Of a DNA stretch of 64,000 bases, positions 37,524-45,444 are shown in pieces (the first letter of the stretch is position 1; each line of letters opens with the position of its first letter). Made by a program: the position numbers and the translations under genes. Below the pieces are notes generated by a model, which ran no database searches, was not told where the DNA came from, and worked only from the letters and a program-made list of their open reading frames with translations. This DNA comes from Streptomyces sp. LX-29 (GTDB lineage: Bacteria > Actinomycetota > Actinomycetes > Streptomycetales > Streptomycetaceae), in NCBI RefSeq assembly GCF_029541745.1, contig NZ_CP089746.1, positions 4,349,559-4,413,558 of the forward strand, written 5' to 3'.

Positions 37524-38273
37524 GTGCCTCACGACGACTCCCACGACGTCCCCCGCCACGATTCTCCCGTCCCGCACGACTCCGCGCCCGACCGGCCCGA
37601 CTCGCTCGCCGGCTACACGCTCGACCCGGCCGCGATGCGCAAGCACTACCGGACCGAGGGGCTGGCCGAGGCCGATCTGGCCGCCACCCCGTTCGAGGAG
37701 TTCACCCGCTGGTTCGCGCAGACGGTGCGCAGCGGGCTGCCGGAGCCGAACGCGATGGTCGTCTCGACGGCGGACGCGGCGGGCCGGCCCAGCTCTCGCA
37801 CGGTGCTGATGAAGTCGTATGACGACCGCGGCTTCGTCTTCTACACCAACTACGACTCCCGCAAGGGCCGGGACCTGGCGGCGAACCCGTATGTCTCGCT
37901 GCTCTTCCCCTGGCACCCGCTGGCCCGCCAGGTGGTGGTGACGGGCGTGGCCGAGCGCACCGGGCGCGATGAGACGGCGGCCTACTTCCGCACCCGCCCG
38001 CACGGCTCCCAGCTGGGAGCGTGGGCCAGCCCGCAGTCCACGGTGATCGGCTCCAGGGAGGAGCTGGACCAGCTCTACGTGGACCTGGCGGACCGCTATC
38101 CGCCGGGCGAGCAGGTCCCGGTGCCGCCGCAGTGGGGCGGCTTCCGGGTGATCCCGGAGACGGTGGAGTTCTGGCAGGGACGAGAGAACCGGCTGCACGA
38201 CCGACTCCGGTACGTGCGCGTCACGGGCGGCGAGGGCGACCAGGGCTGGCGCGTGGAGCGGCTCTGCCCGTAG
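37524..38273 (+). CDS. pdxH: Pyridoxamine 5'-phosphate oxidase
   Basis: The 249-residue FMN enzyme makes pyridoxal phosphate from pyridoxamine or pyridoxine phosphate. It has [20 protein letters not shown], the FMN-binding [44 protein letters not shown], and the C-terminal [16 protein letters not shown] signature. The N-terminal 30 residues are a His/Asp/Pro-rich extension ([18 protein letters not shown]). GTG 37524 is preferred. ATG 37506 in frame would add six residues. Both lack a strong ribosome site. Confidence 0.93.
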   Translation: MPHDDSHDVPRHDSPVPHDSAPDRPDSLAGYTLDPAAMRKHYRTEGLAEADLAATPFEEFTRWFAQTVRSGLPEPNAMVVSTADAAGRPSSRTVLMKSYDDRGFVFYTNYDSRKGRDLAANPYVSLLFPWHPLARQVVVTGVAERTGRDETAAYFRTRPHGSQLGAWASPQSTVIGSREELDQLYVDLADRYPPGEQVPVPPQWGGFRVIPETVEFWQGRENRLHDRLRYVRVTGGEGDQGWRVERLCP

Positions 38274-38786
38274 CGGACCGCAGGGTCGGCGGCGGGGCCC
38301 ATCAGGCGGGGCCCATCGCGCAGGGACCGTCGGGCAGGGCCCATCCGGCGGGGCCGGCCGCCGGGCCCGTTGGGCGCGGCTGGTTCGCCGTCGGCCGCCC
38401 GGCGGGGCCGCGCACGCAGACGACCCGCGAGCTCAGTCCCTCGCACCGGCTGGTGCGAGGGGCCGGCCGGACGTACCGGCGAGCCCGCGGGTCGGGTGAC
38501 TGCTGGGAATTGGACCGGCGACTACCGCCGGTACCGCGCAAGAGCGCGACGACGGGCCGTCAGCCCGCAGCCACCTCACGCGTCCGGTTGCCATACATCT
38601 GCCGAACCACCTCCCTTCTCGTGTACCTCACACACTAGGAACCCCTCCGCGCCCGCACAACCGAATTTCTGGCGGGCAACGATTTCGGCGAACCCCGTGT
38701 GGCACGCGTCACGTTCGAGTTCAATAGCCCGACGTGCAGCAGATGCAGCCGCAGCCGCGGACCGCGCGTACAGCAGGGGGTGTCGG
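38274..38786. other. 513-base intergenic region with GGGCCCATC repeats and a perfect hairpin
   Basis: No gene is supported. Near 38293-38345 a GGGCCCATC motif recurs three times at 20-40-base spacing. At 38440-38459 is a perfect eight-base stem CTCGCACC / GGTGCGAG with a four-base loop. The final 140 bases are AT-richer and contain TTCGAGTTCAATAGCC (about 38714-38729), a promoter-like patch closely resembling the one before the hydrolase at 43448-43460. Confidence 0.5.
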
Positions 38787-40439
38787 GTGACCGCTCCGCA
38801 ACGTTCCGAACCCGCCCGGTCGAAGCCGACGACGGCACTGGCCGCGGAAGCGGCCCCGCCGCCACCGGAACCCGATCGCGGCGACCGCTCCGACCGCCCC
38901 GACTCCGTACTGCTCGCGGCCCTGCTCGACGGCATGGACGCCGCGCTCTGCGCCTTCGACGCGGAGGGCACGGTCACCCACTGGAACCGCGAGGCGGAGC
39001 GCATCCTGGGCTGGACCGCGGCCGAGGCGGTCGGCCGCCGGGGGATCACCGGGTGGGCGGCGCGGCCCGCCGACGCCCGCGAGGTGGAGGCGCGGCTGAT
39101 GGGCGCGATGAGCGCCGCCGGCCGCCAGGTGCACGAGTTCGCACTGCTCACCAAGGAGGGCAACCGGGTCCTGGTGCGCACCCAGACGTCGGTCGTGCAG
39201 GGCCCGGGGGGCCGGCCGGCGGGGGTGTACTGCGCGTTCAGCGAGGTGCACGCCCAGATCGACCTGGAGCGTTCCATCGCGCTGAGCGAGACGCTGCTGG
39301 ACGACGCCTCGTGGGGGGTGATCGTCGTCGACGCCGACCTGCGGCCGGCGGTGGTCAACGACCATGCCGCGCGGGCGCTGCGGACCGGCCGTACGGCGCT
39401 GCTCGGGCGCCCGCTGGGCGATGTCCTGGCGCAGGGCGTGGAGGAGGCGGAGAGCGCCCTCCAACACGTCCTGGCCGAGGGCACGCCGCCCGCGCCGGCC
39501 GAGATGTGGGTGACACTGCGTGCCAGGGGCGGCGGCGGGGACGCGGGCGAGAACGACGGCCCCGGGACGGGGACCGGCTCCGGTACCGGGGCCGGTTCCA
39601 TGAGCGGGGAGCGCGAGCTGGAGCGCCGCTGCTGGCGCAGCGGGTTCCTGCGGCTGGCCTCACCGCTCGCCGAGGAGCCGGCGCCGCTCGGGGTGGCCTG
39701 GATCTTCGTGGACGTGACCGACGCCAAGCAGGCCGAGCAGGAGAGCTCGCGGTTGCGCTTCCGCAGCAACCAGCTGCACCGCGCGGCGCGCGCCGCCGCC
39801 GAGTGCGAGGACCCGGTGGAGGCGGCCACCGTGCAGTTGGACTTCGCGCTGGCGGGCTTCGCGGACCATGCGCTGATCGACCTGGTCTGGGAGCCGCCCG
39901 CCGTTCCGCCGGCTGTCGCGCGGCGCGGCGGGCCGGACGCCCCCGGCGCCTCCCCGACCGTCGGCGGGACGATGGACGGCGGCCTGGCCGGGCTGGCGGG
40001 CGGCGGCTCCGCCGGGCTGCCGGACCCCACCGGTCCGGTGCGGTTGGTGCGGACGGCCGCGACGCCCGCCGGCGCGAGCGGGCTGAGCCCCTGCCCCTGT
40101 CAGCCGGTGCTCTCGGGCGGCATTCCGGTCGCCTATATCGAGGGCCACCCGGCGCTCCAGGCCGCCGAGCGCTGCGGTTCGGTGCGGGCCAGCTCGGGGC
40201 GGATGGAGGGCGCCGCCGCCGCGCAGTGGGCGGCCACCCGCAAGTGGCCGGAGGGCACCGCGCACGGCCTGTGCTCGGTGCTCCGCAGCCGGGGCCGCAC
40301 GCTGGGCGTGGCCACCTTCCTGCGCGGACCGAGCCGCCGCCCCTTCGACCGCTCGGACGCGGCGTACGCCGAGGACGTGTCCGTACGGGTGGCGGCCGCC
40401 CTGGACCTGGCGCGCCAGCTGGGCGGGCTGAGGAGCTGA
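38787..40439 (+). CDS. PAS-domain sensor-like protein with GAF-like C-terminal domain
   Basis: The 550-residue soluble protein starts at GTG 38787 with AGGGGG six bases upstream. A first PAS domain lies at about 45-160 (LLDGMDAALCAFDAEGTVTHWNREAERILGWTAAEAVGR). A second PAS-like domain follows at about 170-300 (LLDDASWGVIVVDADLRPAVVNDHAARALRTGR), interrupted by a Gly/Thr/Ser-rich linker. The C-terminal GAF-like domain carries CPCQPVLSGGIPVAYIEGHP and ends RSDAAYAEDVSVRVAAALDLARQ. No kinase, phosphatase or cyclase output domain is present, so it may sense and pass signals by protein contact. Confidence 0.8.
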   Translation: MTAPQRSEPARSKPTTALAAEAAPPPPEPDRGDRSDRPDSVLLAALLDGMDAALCAFDAEGTVTHWNREAERILGWTAAEAVGRRGITGWAARPADAREVEARLMGAMSAAGRQVHEFALLTKEGNRVLVRTQTSVVQGPGGRPAGVYCAFSEVHAQIDLERSIALSETLLDDASWGVIVVDADLRPAVVNDHAARALRTGRTALLGRPLGDVLAQGVEEAESALQHVLAEGTPPAPAEMWVTLRARGGGGDAGENDGPGTGTGSGTGAGSMSGERELERRCWRSGFLRLASPLAEEPAPLGVAWIFVDVTDAKQAEQESSRLRFRSNQLHRAARAAAECEDPVEAATVQLDFALAGFADHALIDLVWEPPAVPPAVARRGGPDAPGASPTVGGTMDGGLAGLAGGGSAGLPDPTGPVRLVRTAATPAGASGLSPCPCQPVLSGGIPVAYIEGHPALQAAERCGSVRASSGRMEGAAAAQWAATRKWPEGTAHGLCSVLRSRGRTLGVATFLRGPSRRPFDRSDAAYAEDVSVRVAAALDLARQLGGLRS

Positions 40440-40521
40440 GCGCCTGGGCCGCCGAGTGGCGGACCGGCGGCGGTGGGCGTGCCCCGGCGGGTGGGGCGCG
40501 CCTCCGCGGCAGCCGGGTCGG

Positions 40522-41277
40522 CTACCGCCGGTAGAAGATCCGGTCGGCGTACTCCGCCATGACCCGTCCGTTCCACTCGTGGCCGCCGTCCACGTTGCCG
40601 GAGCGGAGCATCGGCGGGTCGATGCCGCGCGCGGCGAGCTCGCCCGCCGCCGTCGCCACCACGGCCTGCATCAGCGCGCTGGTCACGACCGTGGAGGCGG
40701 GGCCGAAGGGAGAGCCGATCCCCTCGGCGGTCAGCTCGGCGTCGCCGAGCGGGATCTTGGTGTCGAGGACCAGGTCGCAGTGGTCCTTGAGGAAGGTTCC
40801 GGAGGAGTGCCGGGACGTGGTGCCGGTCGCGTACACCAGCGACGTCACGCCGATCACCTTCAGCCCGAGCGCCCGCGCGTTCCGCGCCATCTCCACGGGC
40901 AGCGTGTTGCGCCCGGAGAGCGAGATGATGATCAGCAGGTCGCCGGCCTCGACCGGGCTGGTGTCCAGCACGGCGCCCGCCAGCCCGTCCACCCGCTCCA
41001 GCGCGCTGCCGAGCGTGGCGGGTACGACATCGATGCCGACCACGCCGGGCACAGGGAGGAGATTCATCAGGGCCAGCCCGCCCGCGCGGTAGACGACATC
41101 CTGAGCGGGCAGCGAGGAGTGTCCGGCGCCGAAGGTGAACAGCCGGCCTCCGGCGACCACGGTGTCGGCGATCATCGCCCCCGCGGCGGCGATGCGCTCG
41201 GCCTCCTCGTCCCGGACCCGCTGGAGCAGGCCGATGGCCGCGTCGAAGTACTGCCCGGCCAACTTGGGGTCGCTCAT
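40522..41277 (-). CDS. SIS-domain protein (UPF0309 family)
   Basis: The 251-residue protein has one sugar isomerase (SIS) domain. GGRLFTFGAGHSSLPAQDVVYRAGG is the phosphosugar-binding start, and DLLIIISLSGRNTLPVEMARNARALG is the classic Ser-rich loop. It matches the UPF0309 family, well conserved in streptomycetes next to the DmdR1-type iron regulator. It may bind or isomerise an amino-sugar phosphate (for example of the N-acetylglucosamine type), but no reaction is known. It is divergent from the iron regulator gene. Confidence 0.88.
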   Translation of the reverse strand: MSDPKLAGQYFDAAIGLLQRVRDEEAERIAAAGAMIADTVVAGGRLFTFGAGHSSLPAQDVVYRAGGLALMNLLPVPGVVGIDVVPATLGSALERVDGLAGAVLDTSPVEAGDLLIIISLSGRNTLPVEMARNARALGLKVIGVTSLVYATGTTSRHSSGTFLKDHCDLVLDTKIPLGDAELTAEGIGSPFGPASTVVTSALMQAVVATAAGELAARGIDPPMLRSGNVDGGHEWNGRVMAEYADRIFYRR

Positions 41278-41447
41278 CGGCGCGGTGCCCTTTCCGTCTC
41301 CGTGGGTGCGTACGCTGGGTGGCGCGGATCACGTTGCGGTCTGGACCATCCGTCTGTCAATACGGAGTGCCGCTCTGGACCCCGTTGTCGGTGGGATGCG
41401 TCAGAATTAACGGCAGGGCCACCGCACGACACCATCGAGGGGCACGC

Positions 41448-42140
41448 ATGTCCGGACTCATCGACACGACGGAGATGTATCTCCGCACCATCCTCGAGCT
41501 GGAAGAGGAGGGTGTGGTCCCCATGCGGGCCCGCATCGCGGAGCGGCTCGACCAGAGTGGTCCGACGGTCAGCCAGACGGTGGCGCGGATGGAGCGCGAC
41601 GGGCTGGTCCAAGTGGCCGGCGACCGCCATCTGGAGCTGACGGACGAGGGCCGCCGGCTGGCCACGCGCGTGATGCGCAAGCACCGGCTGGCCGAGTGCC
41701 TGCTGGTCGACGTCATCGGCCTGGAGTGGGAGCAGGTGCACGCCGAGGCGTGCCGTTGGGAGCACGTGATGAGCGAGGCGGTGGAGCGCCGCGTGCTGGA
41801 GCTGCTGCGCCACCCCACCGAGTCGCCGTACGGCAACCCGATCCCCGGCCTGGAGGAGCTCGGCGAGAAGGCCGAGGCCGACCCGTTCCTGGACGAGTCC
41901 ATGGTCAGCCTCACCGAGCTGGACCCGGGCACCGAGGGCAAGACCGTGGTCGTGCGCCGCATCGGCGAGCCGATCCAGATGGACGCCCAGCTGATGTACA
42001 CGCTGCGGCGCGCCGGCATCCAGCCCGGCTCGGTCGTCAGCGTGACGGAGTCCGCGGGCGGCGTGCTCGTGGGCAGCAGCGGCGAGTCGGCCGAGCTGGA
42101 GCCCGAGATCGCCTCCCACGTCTTCGTGGCCAAGCGCTAG
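41448..42140 (+). CDS. dmdR1: DtxR/IdeR-family iron-dependent repressor (DmdR1-like)
   Basis: The 230-residue regulator starts at ATG 41448 behind GAGGGG. It has an N-terminal winged helix (DTTEMYLRTILELEEEGVVP, RLDQSGPTVSQTVARMERDG), a dimerisation domain and a C-terminal SH3-like domain. The known DtxR metal ligands are all present at matching positions: Met10, His79, Glu83, His98, Cys102, Glu105 and His106, with Glu174 and Gln177 corresponding to DtxR Glu170 and Gln173. It should bind Fe2+ and repress siderophore and iron-uptake genes. Neighbourhood and sequence resemble S. coelicolor dmdR1. A long antisense frame covers the gene (see findings). Confidence 0.92.
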   Translation: MSGLIDTTEMYLRTILELEEEGVVPMRARIAERLDQSGPTVSQTVARMERDGLVQVAGDRHLELTDEGRRLATRVMRKHRLAECLLVDVIGLEWEQVHAEACRWEHVMSEAVERRVLELLRHPTESPYGNPIPGLEELGEKAEADPFLDESMVSLTELDPGTEGKTVVVRRIGEPIQMDAQLMYTLRRAGIQPGSVVSVTESAGGVLVGSSGESAELEPEIASHVFVAKR

Positions 42141-42167
42141 CCGCCGTCTCACGGGTGCGGCTCTTAC

Positions 42168-42240
42168 GGCCGCACGCTGCGGGGCGGCATTCTGCTCTAC
42201 CGTGCGCGGGTTTCGTTTCGCGCCTGCGGCGCACTGCGGC
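42168..42240 (+). repeat. Left 73-bp inverted repeat of the 42.2-kb element
   Basis: Aligns without gaps to the reverse complement of 42652-42724 with 59 of 73 positions identical. Shared blocks include GCGGGGCGGCATTC and TTCGCGCCTGCGGCGCAC versus CTCGCGCCTACGGCGCAC. The two arms bound a 411-base interior. Confidence 0.8.
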
Positions 42241-42327
42241 CAGCGGTGGAGCGGAGGGGCGGGCCTGGCGCCGTGGCCGGCTGCTGCCGGGTGACCATCC
42301 CCGGCCGCGCCGGGCGCGGCGTATCCG

Positions 42328-42378
42328 TTCGCAGGATCGCTTGATGTAGCGCAAGTACTCCGGCAACCGATTCTGCGA
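42328..42378 (+). repeat. 51-bp structured direct repeat, copy 1
   Basis: Shares 46 of 51 bases with copy 2 (90 bases downstream). Its ends are self-complementary: TCGCAGGATCG pairs with CGATTCTGCGA over 11 positions with one G-T wobble. Inside is a smaller CTTG...CAAG stem. One end-stem change in copy 2 keeps pairing through a wobble. Confidence 0.8.
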
Positions 42379-42417
42379 CGCACACTGCATCCGCGTGCCG
42401 GGCGCAGGAGGTGTCTC

Positions 42418-42468
42418 TTCGCAGGATTGCTTGATGCGGAGCAAGTACTCCGACAACCGATTCTGCGA
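42418..42468 (+). repeat. 51-bp structured direct repeat, copy 2
   Basis: Second copy of the 51-base unit, with ends TCGCAGGATTG and CGATTCTGCGA and an inner TTGCT...AGCAA stem. It differs from copy 1 at five positions. Confidence 0.8.
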
Positions 42469-42651
42469 GGGGTATCCGCGCCCGCGCCGCGAGACACGGG
42501 CTGTACGGGTGACGTGGCCTGACTTACCGGCCGTATGAGAGGAACACGGGCCTGAGCCGCGGCGGCTGGTCGTTCGTCGGCCAACCGGTCACCGGTCACC
42601 GGGGCGTCGGACGGCGACGGCGCCGCGGCCGCCTCCCTCCTTCCCGTTGGT

Positions 42652-42724
42652 GCCGCTGTGCGCCGTAGGCGCGAGACGAGAGCCGCGGTCGGCCGGGCCG
42701 AATGCCGCCCCGCGGCGCGCAGCC
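42652..42724 (-). repeat. Right 73-bp inverted repeat of the 42.2-kb element
   Basis: Reverse-complement partner of 42168-42240 at 59 of 73 positions. In one reading direction both arms encode a similar peptide (AVRRRRET...GRAECRPA). The repeat may therefore descend from duplicated coding or from a mobile-element end. Confidence 0.8.
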
Positions 42725-43167
42725 GCACGATGGCAGCCGCACGACTTCGCGGCCGCACGACCTCGCAGCCGCGGGGCCCGCGGAGCGGGGGCGCAGCGAC
42801 GGGCAAGTTCACCCTATTCGGCCGAGTTTCCCCCGCGACCTGCGGCATCGGGGCGCCTACCGGGCGGAGTTGTCGGAAATCGAGCGGGCCGGGCCCGGGC
42901 GTGCCACTCTGTCGCTGACGCATATGCGTACGGACGCATAAGTGCGCGGACGCGCAGGGGGCGCGATGGGCCCATGGGGCGAGGCGGTGGGCGCGGCTGA
43001 CACGGCGGGCGGGTTGCGAGGGTTCGCCGTGGCCGCCGGTGTCGGCGGCGTGCCGGCCGGGCGCGGGTCCCGGGCGGTCGGGCGAGGACGCATACGTGGG
43101 CGACGCGCCGGGAGTGCGGCGCGGCGGCCACTGGACGGCGGCAGCGGCCACGGCGGGCCCGCATGGC

Positions 43168-43203
43168 GCGGGGCCCCGGCGGCCTGCGCCGCCGGGGCCC
43201 CGC
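43168..43203 (+). terminator. Orphan 16-bp perfect hairpin with pyrimidine/T-rich tail
   Basis: Bases 43168-43183 pair perfectly with 43188-43203 around a four-base CTGC loop. The downstream strand runs TCCCC...CACTTTTCCCCTC. It looks like a factor-independent terminator on the plus strand, yet no coding gene ends nearby. It may end a non-coding transcript. Confidence 0.55.
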
Positions 43204-43438
43204 CTCCCCATGTCCCCCCACTTTTCCCCTCATTGCCTCCGGCGGCAGGGCCCGCTGTGCAGCGCACCCTCCCACCGGAGGCGGTGGCGACCCAAAGCCC
43301 CGAGCTCTCAGGGTCTGCCCTGGCGGACCCCCTTCCCCAAGTGGTCCGCCTCCCGCTCCTTGTCTCCCCATGGCGGAGGGGCCCAATCCTCTTAGCCGGT
43401 CACTCAAACGAGGGGTGTTACGCGCCAAAAGCCTTTGT

Positions 43439-43454
43439 TCGAATACGAGTTCGA
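43439..43454 (+). promoter_or_regulatory. LexA-box-like sequence before the alpha/beta hydrolase gene
   Basis: TCGAAT-ACGA-GTTCGA matches the actinobacterial SOS box TCGAAC-N4-GTTCGA at 11 of 12 fixed positions. It lies 35 bases before the ATG at 43489 and overlaps a GATAGC that could be part of the -10. Confidence 0.45.
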
Positions 43455-43488
43455 TAGCCTGAGTCGGTCAGAGACAGTCGAGAGGCGA

Positions 43489-44379
43489 ATGGGGGTGCCA
43501 GGACCCATGGTGCGGCGCATCAACGTCATCGGAGCCGGCAGCGTACGGCTCGCTGCCTGGGAGTTCACCGACCCGCCCAAACCGGCGGGCGGCGACCAAG
43601 CGGAGGCCCACCGCTCCGGAGTCCTGCTGTTGCACGGGCTCATGGGTCGCGCCTCGCACTGGGCGGAGACCGCCCGCTGGCTCGCCACCCGACATCGCGC
43701 GGTCGCCTTGGACCAGCGTGGCCATGGGCGCAGCGACAAGCCCGCTGACGGCCCGTATACGCGGGAGGCGTACGTGGCCGACGCCGAATGCGCCGTGGAG
43801 CGGCTCGGTCTCGCCCCCGTCACCCTGATCGGCCACTCCATGGGCGCCCTCACCGCCTGGCAGCTCGCCGCCCGGCGCCCCGATCTCGTGCGGGCCCTGG
43901 TCATCGCCGATATGCGGGCCTCCGCCCTCGGTGCCGCGTCCCAGCGCGAGTGGGCGGACTGGTTCCGGTCCTGGCCGCTGCCGTTCGCCACGCTCGCCGA
44001 CGTCCGCAGGTGGTTCGGGGAGGACGACCCCTGGCTGGAGCGTCCCAACCCGTCCCGGGGTGAGTTCTTCGCGGAGGTGATGACCGAGCGCGCCGACGGA
44101 TGGCGCCCCGTCTTCTCCCGCCGCCAGATGCTCACCTCCCGTGAGACCTGGGTGCATGACGCGCACTGGGAGGAGCTCGCCCTGGTCGAGTGCCCGACCC
44201 TGGTCATCCGCGGCCTGGACGGCGAGCTCGGGCGGGCCGAGGCCCAGGAGATGGTCCGCGTCCTCCCGCGCGGGCAGTATGCCGAGGTGCCGGACGCGGG
44301 CCATCTGCTCCACTACGACCAGCCGGAGGGCTGGCGCCGCGAGGTCGAGTCGTTCCTGGCGGCGGCGGTGCCGGCGTAG
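43489..44379 (+). CDS. Alpha/beta hydrolase
   Basis: The 296-residue hydrolase has LLLHGLMGRASHW (oxyanion region), DQRGHGRSDKPAD, the nucleophile elbow GHSMGALTAWQLAA with Ser, an acidic residue in VIRGLDGELGR, and the catalytic His in VPDAGHLLHYDQPEGW. It is therefore likely catalytically competent. Relatives cleave esters, epoxides or C-C bonds, so the substrate is unknown. ATG 43489 has GAGAGG close upstream. ATG 43507 is the alternative. The gene is preceded by a LexA-box-like site. Confidence 0.88.
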   Translation: MGVPGPMVRRINVIGAGSVRLAAWEFTDPPKPAGGDQAEAHRSGVLLLHGLMGRASHWAETARWLATRHRAVALDQRGHGRSDKPADGPYTREAYVADAECAVERLGLAPVTLIGHSMGALTAWQLAARRPDLVRALVIADMRASALGAASQREWADWFRSWPLPFATLADVRRWFGEDDPWLERPNPSRGEFFAEVMTERADGWRPVFSRRQMLTSRETWVHDAHWEELALVECPTLVIRGLDGELGRAEAQEMVRVLPRGQYAEVPDAGHLLHYDQPEGWRREVESFLAAAVPA

Positions 44380-44398
44380 CGGCGGCGCGCCCGACGGC

Positions 44399-44416
44399 CG
44401 GACCCGGCGGGGTCCG
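44399..44416 (+). terminator. Hairpin terminator after hydrolase
   Basis: A seven-base-pair stem CGGACCC / GGGTCCG with a four-base loop lies 20 bases after the hydrolase stop. Confidence 0.5.
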
Positions 44417-44522
44417 ACCCTGTGACAGCGTCGCCCGCCGGACGCCCCCGGCACCCGCGGCGCGCGCCGCCACCTCCCCAGTCGCCCCTGTCCGTCGAAC
44501 GGGTGACGTACTGTTCACTCCG

Positions 44523-44569
44523 CTGCCGTGCTGACGGCAGTGTCGGTCGCCTCGCTGACGTGCGAGGCG
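44523..44569 (+). promoter_or_regulatory. Two consecutive perfect stem-loops in the leader of the 44596 gene
   Basis: CTGCCGT-GCTG-ACGGCAG (44523-44540) is followed eight bases later by CGCCTCGC-TGACGT-GCGAGGCG (44548-44569). The second ends 26 bases before the ATG. The pair looks like a structured 5' untranslated leader, though no known riboswitch class is recognised. Confidence 0.45.
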
Positions 44570-44595
44570 TGTGTGAAGAAAGGGACAACGGGGCC

Positions 44596-45444
44596 ATGGG
44601 GGTTCGGGACAGACTGCGCGGTTTCGGCGATGCGGTGACCTCGGCGGCGACCACGGCGGGCAAGGACCTCGTGAACCGCGCCAGCCAGGCCGGCCGCGGT
44701 GGGGCCACGGCCTCCGGCGACTGGGTGCACGGCGTTCTCGGTGCGCTGCCCGCTCCGGCGGCGCCCGCCGTGGAGCAGTGGGAGTTCTCGCTGGGCGCCC
44801 TGGTGTGCCGCCATCCGCGGGTGCCCGCCATCACCGCGAAGGCGCTGCGCTCGCTGGACGGCATCGGCGCGCTGCGCTTCGGCCCCGAGTCGGTGGGCTT
44901 CGACGGCGAGGACATCCCGTGGGACAAGGTGGTGCGGATCCAGCTGCACAACGCCTTCGCCGCCATGACCACCGACGCGCTGGACAACGAGGTCGACCGG
45001 GTCCGCGAGCTGCTGCCGCCGATCCCCGGCCGCAAGTGGGCGGTCACCAAGGTCGTCGAGGGTCTGGCCGCGGTCGTGCTGGCCTCCGTGGAGCAGGCCG
45101 CCGACGAGCGCCTGGACGCGGTCAACGTGGCCTGTGAGATCACCTACCGCGGCGGCATGCTCGGTCGAGAGAAGACGCTGCGCGCCAACCTCTTCACCAC
45201 CGCGCTCCTGGCCCACCAGGCCGACGTCGCGTACAGCCTGGTGGTCACCGCCCAGGCCAAGGGTGTGCCGGTGCTGCCCGCCGACCCCGGCGCGCTCAGC
45301 GTGGAGATGGCCGAGCGGGTGCGCGCGCTGCGCGCGCGCACGGACACGGTGGCGGCCGAGCTCCAGGCGGAGCGAGAGGACGACGGACAGCCGGGCCCGT
45401 CGGCCCTGCCGGGCCAGCAGGGCCACCCGGGCCAGCCCGCCTGA
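44596..45444 (+). CDS. Conserved-looking soluble protein of unknown function
   Basis: I do not recognise this 282-residue protein. It starts MGVRDRLRGFGDAVTSAATTAG, with an amphipathic, Ala/Gly-rich N-terminal 55 residues that could contact a membrane or coil. A compact mixed alpha/beta region follows (about 60-240) containing FSLGALVCRHPRVPAITAKA and GRKWAVTKVVEGLAAVVLA. The C-terminus is a disordered Gly/Pro/Gln tail with a PGQQGHPGQPA repeat. There is no signal peptide and no catalytic motif. Expression may be controlled by the two leader stem-loops. Confidence 0.65.
   Translation: MGVRDRLRGFGDAVTSAATTAGKDLVNRASQAGRGGATASGDWVHGVLGALPAPAAPAVEQWEFSLGALVCRHPRVPAITAKALRSLDGIGALRFGPESVGFDGEDIPWDKVVRIQLHNAFAAMTTDALDNEVDRVRELLPPIPGRKWAVTKVVEGLAAVVLASVEQAADERLDAVNVACEITYRGGMLGREKTLRANLFTTALLAHQADVAYSLVVTAQAKGVPVLPADPGALSVEMAERVRALRARTDTVAAELQAEREDDGQPGPSALPGQQGHPGQPA

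Larger units (their letters stand above)
42141..43488. other. 1.35-kb gene-free region with an inverted-repeat element and strong hairpins
   Basis: I find no convincing protein gene on either strand. Predicted frames are Arg/Ala/Pro-rich and change character abruptly. The region contains a 557-base element bounded by 73-base imperfect inverted repeats, two 51-base structured direct repeats, a 16-base-pair hairpin with a pyrimidine/T-rich tail, a long pyrimidine-rich stretch (about 43200-43400) and a LexA-box-like sequence just before the hydrolase gene. Each is listed separately. Confidence 0.7.

Noticed and set aside
42328-42468. Two-repeat CRISPR remnant
   Set aside because: The 51-bp repeats with self-complementary ends and a 39-bp gap exist only twice. 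There are no cas genes, and flanking inverted repeats suggest another kind of element.
42814-43428. 204-codon minus-strand frame in the 42-43.4 kb gap
   Set aside because: The product is Arg/Pro/Ala-rich with no domain, and the frame runs through strong hairpins and a pyrimidine-rich tract.
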